DNA of 64,000 nucleotides, taken from positions 162,277-226,276 of the forward strand of contig JADQBG010000015.1 in assembly GCA_016278725.1 (NCBI GenBank), in the 5' to 3' direction. Numbering within the stretch: position 1 is the stretch's first letter; each line of letters opens with the position of its first letter. The notes under the pieces were generated by a model. The model saw nothing but the letters and a program-made list of their open reading frames with translations. It did not search any database and was not told the origin of the DNA. Position numbers and translations under genes: made by a program. This document shows, piece by piece, positions 47,739 to 56,038 of the stretch. Source of the stretch: Actinomycetota bacterium (GTDB lineage Bacteria > Actinomycetota > Thermoleophilia > RBG-16-64-13).

Positions 47739-48809
47739 ATGGACATCCGCCTTCTGCTCATCCCTCTGGGATTCGCGGTGATCGCGGTGACCCTGGCGGA
47801 CGTCGTTCTGACCACTCTGGTGCTGCAGGGCGGCGGTCCGGTAACCGGGCCGCTGGGCGATCGGCTCTGGCGGCTGGGGCTTCGCCTGAACCACGGCCGC
47901 CTCGGGCCGTCGATGCTCTCCTACGCCGGCGTCCTGATAATGCTGGGCATCATTCTCTTGTGGGTGCTCTTCTTCTTCCTGGGATGGAATCTGATTTTCT
48001 TTGCCCAGGACCGGGCGGTGCTCACCTCACAGACCCGGCTTCCAGCCGACTTCTCCTCGCGCGTCTACTTCGTGGGCTACACCATCGTGACCTTGGGGAT
48101 GGGCGACTACATCCCCGGGCCGGGAGTCTGGCAGGTGCTGACCGCAATTGCCTCGGCGAGCGGCTACGCGGTGCTAGGGCTCTCGATTTCCTATCTTTTG
48201 CCCACGATATCCGCCGCCGTGTCGAAGAGGCGCTTGGCCGGCGAGATCGCGGGCCTGGGCAGAACGCCGGGCGAGATACTGATCAACATGTGGAACGGCC
48301 GGGATTTCAAGGATCTGCAGCACCATCTCTCTTCACTTGGGTCGGGGGTGTTGAACCTGAGTGAGAACTACCTGGCCTATCCCGTACTGCACTACTTCCA
48401 CAGCAACACCCCTGAGTCTGCCGCCCCAGTGTCTCTGGCCGCGCTGGACGAAGCCCTGACCATTCTCGAATACGCGGTTCCCGAGACCCTGAAGTTGGAC
48501 AGATCGAGCTTCGTTCCGGCCCGGGGGTCCTTCACCAGCCTGCTCAACTCGCTGAACACCGCCTATATCCGCGCCGAAAACGCCCCCCCGCTGCCGAACC
48601 TGGAGGAACTGCGCAAATATGGGCTACCGGTGTGCAGCGAAGAAGAGTTGCTCGCCAGGACCGGCCACCTGCTCGGCCGGCGCCGGTTGCTCCTCGCCCT
48701 TGTCGAGAACGACGGCTGGTCCTGGGAACTCCTGACCCGGCCCCTCACCGCACTCCCCACCCGCGAGGGAACAAACCGCCTCAGCGGCGGGCCTGACCCG
48801 GGGCTTTAG
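47739..48809 (+). CDS. potassium-channel-like membrane protein (Ion_trans_2-like pore)
   Basis: YFVGYTIVTLGMGDYIPGPGVWQVLTAIASASGYAVLGLSISYLLP pore region between two TM segments, long cytosolic C-terminus. Confidence 0.72.
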   Translation: MDIRLLLIPLGFAVIAVTLADVVLTTLVLQGGGPVTGPLGDRLWRLGLRLNHGRLGPSMLSYAGVLIMLGIILLWVLFFFLGWNLIFFAQDRAVLTSQTRLPADFSSRVYFVGYTIVTLGMGDYIPGPGVWQVLTAIASASGYAVLGLSISYLLPTISAAVSKRRLAGEIAGLGRTPGEILINMWNGRDFKDLQHHLSSLGSGVLNLSENYLAYPVLHYFHSNTPESAAPVSLAALDEALTILEYAVPETLKLDRSSFVPARGSFTSLLNSLNTAYIRAENAPPLPNLEELRKYGLPVCSEEELLARTGHLLGRRRLLLALVENDGWSWELLTRPLTALPTREGTNRLSGGPDPGL

Positions 48810-50605
48810 CGGCGAGCCTGGCTTAGGCGCCAGGCGGCATTGATCAGACCCACGTGGGAAAACGCCTGCGGGAAGTTGCCGAGCAGGCGGCCGCCCTCAG
48901 GCTCGGCCATCTCGGCCATGAGACCCAATTCATTGGAGTAGCGCAGCAGTTCTTCGAAGCGGCGTTCGGCCTTTTCCGTCTCCCCCAGGAGGACCAGGCA
49001 CTCGACCATCCAGAAGCTGACGATGAGAAAGCCGTTCTCCTCCCCCTTCCAACGCTTCAGCAATCCCCCGCCGGCACCGAGCTCACGTTCGACGGCGAAG
49101 ATCGTCGCTCTCATGCGCTCGTCGGTCGCGGGCAGAAAACCAACCAGGGGCAGCAGCAGCACCGAGGCATCCAGGTGGGTCGAGCCGAAAGCGCCGGTGT
49201 AGGCACCGGCCTCTTCACACCAGCCCCGTTCGAGGACGGCGGCGCGCACCTCGTCGCGCGCCCGCCGCCAGTGCCCGATGCGGCCCTCGGCTCCCAGCTT
49301 TCCCGCCAGCTTGATTGCCCGGTCCAGTGCCACCCAGCACATGACCTTGGAGGACAGGTAAGGACGCTCTTCGTCCCGGGCCTCCCACATGCCGGCGTCG
49401 TCCTCCTGCCAGCCTTCCGCTGCGCGGTCGGCCAGAGTCACGAGCAGCGCCCGGATGTTCTCGTCGAGTTCCCCCAATTGCTCCCGCAGTTCGTAGGCGC
49501 CGTCCAGCACCTCTCCCAGAACGTCCAACTGTCTCTGCTACCACGCAGCATTCCCGATACGCACCGGGGAGCTGCCGGCGTAACCCTCGAGGGCTTCGGC
49601 GTGGGTCTCCGTCAGGCGTCTTTCGCCCTCCACGCCGTACATGATCTGGACTACCTCCCCGAGCCGCCCTCCCGCCCGGTCGATCCAGTGAAAGAAGCGT
49701 TCCGGTTCGTGCGGGCAGGCCGCGATCCAGAGCGCGCGCAGCATGAGAGTGAGGTCTCGCAGCCACACGAAGCGGTAATCCCAGTTGGCGTCACCGCCCA
49801 GCACCTCGGGAAGCGAGGTGGTGGCCGCCGCCACCACCGCTCCGCTGGGTTGGTAGGTCAGGCCCTGGAGAACCAGGGCGCTGCGGCGCACGGCCTGCTG
49901 GTGGCGTGCTTGGTAACCCTCATGCCTGGCGCTCCAGGATCGCCAGGCTTCGGCCGTGTCTTCCAGCGCCGCCTCCGGATCCCAAAAGGCCTGCTCCACC
50001 GGGCGCGGCGGGAACGTTCGCGAATAGGCCAGGGTGAACCCGACACTATTCTCCGCGGTCACCTCAAAGCGGGCCCGCGCCGTCGGTTCCACGCTTTCGT
50101 ATTCCACCTCCGGGGCAAATAGATCAAGCTCCACCGCGCCGCCCGCGGCCCGTATGCCTTCGGGGAACGGTTCCAGCAGGGGTCGGGTGAGGCCGTACTC
50201 AAAGCACGGGGCGAACTCACACACGAACTCGACCCGCCCGGATATCCCGAGGAGTTGGCGCACCATGGCGTGGGGCACCCTCATGCCGATCTCGTGACCT
50301 CGCGACCCCATCTCGAAGAGCAATCCGTCGCGCAGAACCACTTCGCCCTCGGGCGTGCGGAAGGTGGTTTCGAGGACCAGCGTGCCCTCCAGATAGCGGC
50401 GGTCGGCCTCGTACTCCCCCGCCGGGCTTATCGACCAGTGCCCGCCTTCCCGGCCGAGCAGACGGGCGAAAACCGGGGCGGAATCGAAGCGGGGAAAACA
50501 GAGCCAGTCCAGCGAACCCTGCCGTGAGACCAGCGCGGCCGACTGGCAGTCCGAGAGGAAGCCGTAGCCGGCAATGTCCCCCGGCGTGAACGCGCCCCCA
50601 GCCAC
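48806..50605 (-). pseudogene. glycoside hydrolase family 15 protein interrupted by a single in-frame TAG at 49538-49540
   Basis: N-part AGYGFLSDCQSAALVSRQGSLDWLCFPRFDSAPVFARLLG...WDYRFVWLRD...SSPVRIGNAAW* continues in the same frame as QRQLDVLGEVLDGAYE...ISFWMVECLVLLG. Confidence 0.85.
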
Positions 50606-50609
50606 CGTT

Positions 50610-50882
50610 CTAGTCCTCGGGTGGCCTCTGGTGCGCCGAGCGTACCCGCCAGAGCATTTCCTGTGCCTGGTCCTGATAGGTGCTCGCGCTTTCCTGGGGA
50701 AGCGATTTGATGCCGGCAAGAGTGTAGTAGACCGCGGCAGCGTAGAAACGCTCGTCCTTCGCGGCCTCTTGGGCCAGCCTGACGAAGTCTTCCGGAGTAA
50801 GGACATCTTTGCCCAAAGAGCGGGCCGCTTTCTCGGAGAACTCCTGGATCACCTCGGCGGTAATCATCTCGCGCTCGGTCAA
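50610..50882 (-). CDS. small protein, unknown
   Basis: 90 aa helical MTEREMITAEVIQEFSEKAARSLGKDVLTPEDFVRLAQEAAKDERFYAAAVYYTLAGI; immediately upstream of GH15 gene. Confidence 0.6.
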   Translation of the reverse strand: MTEREMITAEVIQEFSEKAARSLGKDVLTPEDFVRLAQEAAKDERFYAAAVYYTLAGIKSLPQESASTYQDQAQEMLWRVRSAHQRPPED

Positions 50883-50946
50883 AGGGGACTCCTAGCTTAG
50901 TGCCAGAAATTCAACTCTACTACGAAAAGGATTGGGAAGCCAAAGC

Positions 50947-51534
50947 TCAGCCCGGGGACCATATCCCCAGTGCCTCTCGCCGGGCCCGCCGCTGGGCATC
51001 CAGCAGTTTCTGTTGATTACGCACATTGGGAGCGTAGGTGATGGCCAAGGCCAGGCCCTCTTCCACCAGCCGCCGGTTGACAAAGGTGCCGTCGGCGAAC
51101 ACGTAGGCCAGCAGCCTGCCGTAGCGATCCCGTTCCTGGACGTCGAACTCGAGTTCCACCTCTGCGTTTCGCAGCAGCTCGCGGTTGCGGTTTGCCGCCT
51201 CGGGTCCGTAGGGCTCCACGGGCTGTTCGGGGCGCACGGATTCGGGAGTGTCGATCCCGATGTAGCGCACCCGCTCGGTGGCTCCGTTCGGTAGGCGAAC
51301 CAGGATGGTGTCGCCGTCGACCACCCGCACCACGTCCACCGAAAGCCGGGGATAGCCCTCTGGGCCATCGGCGGCGCGGTCAGTCGAAGCGGCCGGGCGT
51401 TGCTGGTCGGCGCAGGCCAGACCGCCCCCCAACAGGGCGAGAAGCAGGAGCAGGGCGATGAGAATCGGTCCGAATACAGATGCGAGCCCAGGCCGTCGGA
51501 TAGGGCACTCCTCGTCACGCGTTGGCGTCCCCAA
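50947..51534 (-). CDS. thermonuclease (SNase-like) family lipoprotein
   Basis: LLGGGLACAD lipobox; VDVVRVVDGDTILVRLPNGATERVRYIGIDTPES...ERDRYGRLLAYVFADGTFVNRRLVEEGLA. Confidence 0.9.
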   Translation of the reverse strand: MGTPTRDEECPIRRPGLASVFGPILIALLLLLALLGGGLACADQQRPAASTDRAADGPEGYPRLSVDVVRVVDGDTILVRLPNGATERVRYIGIDTPESVRPEQPVEPYGPEAANRNRELLRNAEVELEFDVQERDRYGRLLAYVFADGTFVNRRLVEEGLALAITYAPNVRNQQKLLDAQRRARREALGIWSPG

Positions 51535-51600
51535 ATCCTAGCGCGTTCCCGGACCGGGCGTGCCCGCAGCGGCGTCCGCAGCCCCGGTGGCTTGTTCCGC

Positions 51601-52314
51601 ATGGATTGCTCATCTATATTGCGGCGCGTGCAAGACCTCCTCATCATCATCCCCGCCTACAACGAGGCCGATAGCATCGCGGCTACCGTGGCCGAGGTCA
51701 GGGCAGCGGTCGATTACGACTTCATCGTGGTCAACGACGGTTCCAGCGACGACACGGCGCGCATCCTGGACCGGGAAGGCATCCCCCACCTCGATCTGCC
51801 CATCAACCTGGGCATTGGAGGGGCCATGCAAACCGGCTACCGCTACGCCTACCGTGAGGGCTATCGGTATGCCGCGCAGCTCGACGGCGACGGTCAACAC
51901 GACCCCAAGGACCTGCCCCGGCTGGCCCATGCCCTCGAGAGCGGCGGCCACGACATGGTGATCGGCTCGCGCTTCGTCGAGGAGCGGGGTTACCGGGGCG
52001 GCCGCGCGCGCCGCTCGGGAATCTACTACTTCCAGCACCTGATCCGCTTCCTCACCGGGCTTAGAATCACCGACCCCACCTCCGGCTTTCGCCTGGCAAA
52101 CCGCCGGGTGATCGAGGAGTTCGTGGAGCATTATCCGGTCGACTATCCCGAGGTCGAAGTGGTGGTGAGTCTGGCCCGCCGGGGTTACCGCCTGGCCGAG
52201 GTGCCGGTTGACATGAGAGACCGAGCCGGAGGCGTGTCGTCGATCACGGCGGTGCGCTCGCTCTACTACATGGCCAAGGTCACGCTTTTCCTGGTGATCC
52301 GCCGCTTGTTCTAG
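51601..52314 (+). CDS. GT2 family glycosyltransferase (dolichyl-phosphate mannose synthase-like)
   Basis: LLIIIPAYNEADSIAATVAEVRA...VVNDGSSDDT...NLGIGGAMQTGYRYAYREGYRYAAQLDGDGQHDP. Confidence 0.92.
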   Translation: MDCSSILRRVQDLLIIIPAYNEADSIAATVAEVRAAVDYDFIVVNDGSSDDTARILDREGIPHLDLPINLGIGGAMQTGYRYAYREGYRYAAQLDGDGQHDPKDLPRLAHALESGGHDMVIGSRFVEERGYRGGRARRSGIYYFQHLIRFLTGLRITDPTSGFRLANRRVIEEFVEHYPVDYPEVEVVVSLARRGYRLAEVPVDMRDRAGGVSSITAVRSLYYMAKVTLFLVIRRLF

Positions 52315-52394
52315 ACTCCGACGGATTCTCCCCAATGCGGTAGAGTTTCGGGTCGACGCTCTCTCGCTCTCGTTAGTCAAGGAGTCTGAGAATC

Positions 52395-52901
52395 ATGGGA
52401 GTCGTGCACGCAATCGCACTGCTGGTAGCCGGGATCTTTCTGGGCCAGATCATGCTGCTCACCGGGAGACACCGGCTGCGCGACCGGCACGCCTTCATCT
52501 GGGTGCTGATCGGCGGGGTCGCCTTCGCCGCGGCCCTCGGCCTGCCCGCGCTGAACGCAATCTCGGACGCCATCGGCGTCGCCTATATGCCCAGCCTGGT
52601 GTTCCTCGGCGCCATCTACCTCATCCTCACGCTGCTGATGTACCAGACCATGGTGCTCAGCTCGCATCAGGACGGCATCCGCACCATGGCCCAGGAGATC
52701 GCCTACCTGCGGCGGGCCGTGGAAACGAATCAGAACGTGGATCAGAACAGGCGCGAGGCGGAGTCTCCCGGCAAGTCCGCCGGCCCTCAACCGCCCGACG
52801 CCTCCGATGCGCCCGGCGCGCCCACCGACCCCACCGCCACCGCGCCCGGCGCAACAGACGCCTCGGGTGAGCCCCAACCGGCGGAGGCGTCCCGCTCATG
52901 A
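52395..52901 (+). CDS. DUF2304-like membrane protein
   Basis: HAFIWVLIGGVAFAAALGLPALNAISDAIGVAYMPSLVFLGAIYLILTLLMYQTMVLS; downstream of GT2. Confidence 0.78.
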   Translation: MGVVHAIALLVAGIFLGQIMLLTGRHRLRDRHAFIWVLIGGVAFAAALGLPALNAISDAIGVAYMPSLVFLGAIYLILTLLMYQTMVLSSHQDGIRTMAQEIAYLRRAVETNQNVDQNRREAESPGKSAGPQPPDASDAPGAPTDPTATAPGATDASGEPQPAEASRS

Positions 52902-53287
52902 TGAATCCGGGCAGCATCGTGCTCGTCATGCTCAATGCCGTCCTTCTGGTCGGCGGGCAGTTCCTCTGGAAGGCGGGCATGCAGAATCAGCAGGCCGACT
53001 TCAGCCAGTTGATGGGGGTCGCCCGGGTGCTGCTTTCGCCCTACATCCTCTCCGGGCTGGTGATTTACGGCTTCGCCACGGTCCTCTGGCTCTACATCAT
53101 CAGCCGGGTGCAGCTCAGCCTGGCCTATCCCATGCAGAGCATGGCCTACGTCTTTGCGGTGGTGGCGGCGCACTACCTCTTCGATGAGGCGCTCACTCCG
53201 GGCAAGATCATCGGGGCTCTGGTGATCGTGCTGGGAGTGTCCATCATCGCTCTGACCGGAAACTCGCCGCTCTCCGACCTGCATTAG
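52898..53287 (+). CDS. EamA/SMR-like membrane protein
   Basis: VLVGGQFLWKAGMQ...VQLSLAYPMQSMAYVFAVVAAHYLFDEALTPGKIIGALVIVLGVSIIAL. Confidence 0.82.
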   Translation: MMNPGSIVLVMLNAVLLVGGQFLWKAGMQNQQADFSQLMGVARVLLSPYILSGLVIYGFATVLWLYIISRVQLSLAYPMQSMAYVFAVVAAHYLFDEALTPGKIIGALVIVLGVSIIALTGNSPLSDLH

Positions 53288-53293
53288 TCCCCC

Positions 53294-54535
53294 TTGAGGC
53301 GCCCAGACGGCAAATACCTCCCGTGGCTCGCGCTCCTCGGGATTCTCGTGCTGGCCCTCGCGCTCAGACTGGGATTTCACCTGTGGCACTGGCAGGACTT
53401 CCGCATAACCGGCGACGCCCTCAACTACCAGTTGATGTCTCACCAGTGGGTGGAGAAAGGGGTCTACGGCTACGCGCTCAAGCGCTGGTCGGTCGAGCCC
53501 AACGCCTACGTGACCCCGGGGTACCCCGCCTTCCTCAGCGCCATCTACTACTTCTTCCGCGACCCATACCTGCAGGTCACCGTGGCCCGGCTCATCCAGG
53601 TGGCGGTGAGCACGGCCTCGGTGGGGCTCGGTTTCCTCTTCGTGAGGCGGCTGCTCAAGCGGACGGACGTGGCCCTGGCCACCGCCTTTCTCATGGCGAT
53701 CTACCCCCCCTTCGTGCAGTCCCCCGTGCAGCTCCTGACCGAGGTCTGGTCGCTCGCAACCATGCTGCTCTACTTCTGGTTGACGGTTTGGGGGCTCGAG
53801 TCACGTAACCCCTGGGTCAACGCCGGCGCCGGCTTGGCTCTCGCCGCCCAGGCCTTGATCCGGCCGGTGCTCCTGCCCCTCGCGCCGCTGCCCTTCATCT
53901 ACCTGCTCTTTCGCAAGGGCTGGTCCAGTTGGCCGAGCGTCGCCCGGCTGATCGGCTTCACCCTGGCGGGCTTCTTCCCTTTGATGCTCGTCTGGTGGGT
54001 GCGGAACGCCGTGACCCTTGACGCCCTGATCCTCACCGCGACCGGCTCAGCCAACCCCCTGCTGGCCGGGACCTATCCCGACATGGAGGGCGTGCTCGAG
54101 GATTTCACCGCCGCCGGCCTGCCGAGCGAAGACCAGGCCCGCTTCGCCCGGGAACGCATCATCCGGGGCTTCTCCGAGGAGCCGCTGCGTTACCTGCGCT
54201 GGTACACCGTCGGCAAGATTCAGTTCATGTTCGAGTCGCCCTGGCTCTACCAGCAGCTCGCCGAGCGCCCGCGGCTGATGGAGTTCGTCCTGCGCCTGCA
54301 CGACGTGCTGGCCGGGCTGGGGCTGGGGGGGCTCGTGGTGGGCATCTTCCGGTCGCGGATCCTTCGCTTCGTCGCCCTCTACGCCGCCCTCTTCCTGGGG
54401 CTCTATCTGATCTTCATCCCGACGACGCGCTACGCCTACCAGCTGATGTTCTTCGTGCTGATGGGGGCGGCTTACCTCGCCGCCTCCGCGGTCGACCTGG
54501 TCCGCAGCCGCCGGGCGCGGCCACTGCCGCAGTAG
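53294..54535 (+). CDS. GT39-like membrane glycosyltransferase
   Basis: ALRLGFHLWHWQDFRITGDALNYQLMS...AYVTPGYPAFLSAIYYFFRDPYLQVTVARLIQ, multi-TM. Confidence 0.82.
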   Translation: MRRPDGKYLPWLALLGILVLALALRLGFHLWHWQDFRITGDALNYQLMSHQWVEKGVYGYALKRWSVEPNAYVTPGYPAFLSAIYYFFRDPYLQVTVARLIQVAVSTASVGLGFLFVRRLLKRTDVALATAFLMAIYPPFVQSPVQLLTEVWSLATMLLYFWLTVWGLESRNPWVNAGAGLALAAQALIRPVLLPLAPLPFIYLLFRKGWSSWPSVARLIGFTLAGFFPLMLVWWVRNAVTLDALILTATGSANPLLAGTYPDMEGVLEDFTAAGLPSEDQARFARERIIRGFSEEPLRYLRWYTVGKIQFMFESPWLYQQLAERPRLMEFVLRLHDVLAGLGLGGLVVGIFRSRILRFVALYAALFLGLYLIFIPTTRYAYQLMFFVLMGAAYLAASAVDLVRSRRARPLPQ

Positions 54536-54579
54536 CAATCGGCAGCGCGGCTCGAAGTTCCTGGAGAAGAACGGCAGGC

Positions 54580-55008
54580 CTAGACGTGCTCTTCCGGAAT
54601 GAGCCCGTCGTCTTGCGGGACGAACCCTTCGCGCTGGAGTTTGAAGCGGAGCACGATCTCGCCCAGCTCCTCGTCGCTCAAGACCTCGTCGGCCATGGCG
54701 ATCGCTCCCGCGATCTCGGACTCGTGAGCTCCGGTTTTTGCGGGTCCTGGCAGCAGCGATGTCTCCTGGACCAGCGCAACCGAGAGGTTGTCGGCGTCGC
54801 AGGTAACTTCGATCTTGCATTTGGACAGGCGATCCGGGAGCAGGTCGTTCAAACCGCAGCGCAAGGCCGAATCTAGCCGCTGCAACAAGGCCGGCTCCAG
54901 TCCGGCATCGAGCGCCACCCTGCGCACCTCGCGAATGGCGGCAGCCCGGTCCTGCGCGGTCGCGCCGGAGAGAAGCGAACAGAGCCTGCGATCTACTGGA
55001 GCATCCAT
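54580..55008 (-). CDS. unknown protein
   Basis: Internal ATG (MDAPVDRRLCSLL...) within track ORF 54580..55047; no family recognised. Confidence 0.5.
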   Translation of the reverse strand: MDAPVDRRLCSLLSGATAQDRAAAIREVRRVALDAGLEPALLQRLDSALRCGLNDLLPDRLSKCKIEVTCDADNLSVALVQETSLLPGPAKTGAHESEIAGAIAMADEVLSDEELGEIVLRFKLQREGFVPQDDGLIPEEHV

Positions 55009-55131
55009 GGCCCGAATCCTCAATTGCCGGGTTCCATAACCAACCACTTACCCTAGGCCCAAACAGCCTACTACTTACCCTGCGCCAAACTACTTCAAAT
55101 TACTAGCCATTTCCCGAATCTTCAGTTTCCC

Positions 55132-55611
55132 ATGATGAAGCCGGGGGGAAAACGGCCCATGAACTTCTACTACCGGCAAAACATCGTCGGCCTGCTCCGC
55201 AACCTCGCCCACGGCCTGCCCGAGCTCTCGGACCGCAGCCTGAGAGCCGCGGCGCACATCGACCGCACTCCCACGGTCCCTTGGCTGGAGGAGGCCCTAA
55301 GCCTGTTCGAAGAGGCCAGCATCCGCTGCCGAAGCACCGTCTATCTGACCGGCGCCTACTACGCCGTGCAGGCGCTGCGCGAGGTCACCGACTGGGAAAG
55401 CCAAGCCGGCACGCAGGTGGAAACCCTCATGAGCCCGGAGGGGAGAAGCGAAGCCAAGTTCGGTGCCCAGGCCGAGGATCACGACCGGCTCGCCGTGGAG
55501 GTCCAGGCCGATCTGCTCGAGATCTTCACCCGCATACGGGCCGGAGCCACTTTGGAAGAGGCGCTCGCCCTCTACCCCTCCCTGGGGGAGGAGTCTGCGC
55601 CGGAAAGCTGA
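55132..55611 (+). CDS. unknown protein
   Basis: 159 aa helical protein MMKPGGKRPMNFYYRQNIVGLLRNLAHGLPELSDRSLRAAAHIDR...; no family recognised. Confidence 0.55.
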   Translation: MMKPGGKRPMNFYYRQNIVGLLRNLAHGLPELSDRSLRAAAHIDRTPTVPWLEEALSLFEEASIRCRSTVYLTGAYYAVQALREVTDWESQAGTQVETLMSPEGRSEAKFGAQAEDHDRLAVEVQADLLEIFTRIRAGATLEEALALYPSLGEESAPES

Positions 55612-55798
55612 GCGCGGCCCGGCCCTCCGCCGTCCGTCCCCACCGGCTCCCTCCGCCGGACCGCCCCTCCCCGTCCGCCGGACGAACGCAATTCTTTGAG
55701 CAGTCATTGAACTATCTTTGCATGGCGAACAAGTTGATTTCCTAAGCTCGAATTCACAGGAACCAGGTGGGTTCCCCAAAAATTCGGGGGTGGTTCGC

Positions 55799-55984
55799 AT
55801 GAAGACCATCACGGTCCCTATTCCCACCAACGGAGGGCTCAAGCGGGTGCAAATCGACCTGGCCCCCGGGGAAGAACTGGGCGCAGGCAGCTACCGGCCC
55901 CAAGGCGAAGCCAAAGCAGACAAGCGGCCGGTGATCAATGAGTTCCGGGCGCCCAGAGGCTTCTTGCCGCAGGACCGCGTCTAG
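55799..55984 (+). CDS. small protein, unknown
   Basis: 61 aa MKTITVPIPTNGGLKRVQIDLAPGEELGAGSYRPQ...; SD-like GGGGGTGG at 55786-55793. Confidence 0.45.
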   Translation: MKTITVPIPTNGGLKRVQIDLAPGEELGAGSYRPQGEAKADKRPVINEFRAPRGFLPQDRV

Positions 55985-56038
55985 CCTAACCCTGAAGGCT
56001 GGGGAGACGCCGGCGGGTCTCCCTGCGGGCGGGACGGC

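Noticed and set aside
49215-49766. 183-aa minus ORF spanning the GH15 stop
   Set aside because: Different frame from GH15; Arg/Gly-rich shadow ORF, not evidence of a frameshift. The GH15 halves are in one frame separated only by TAG.
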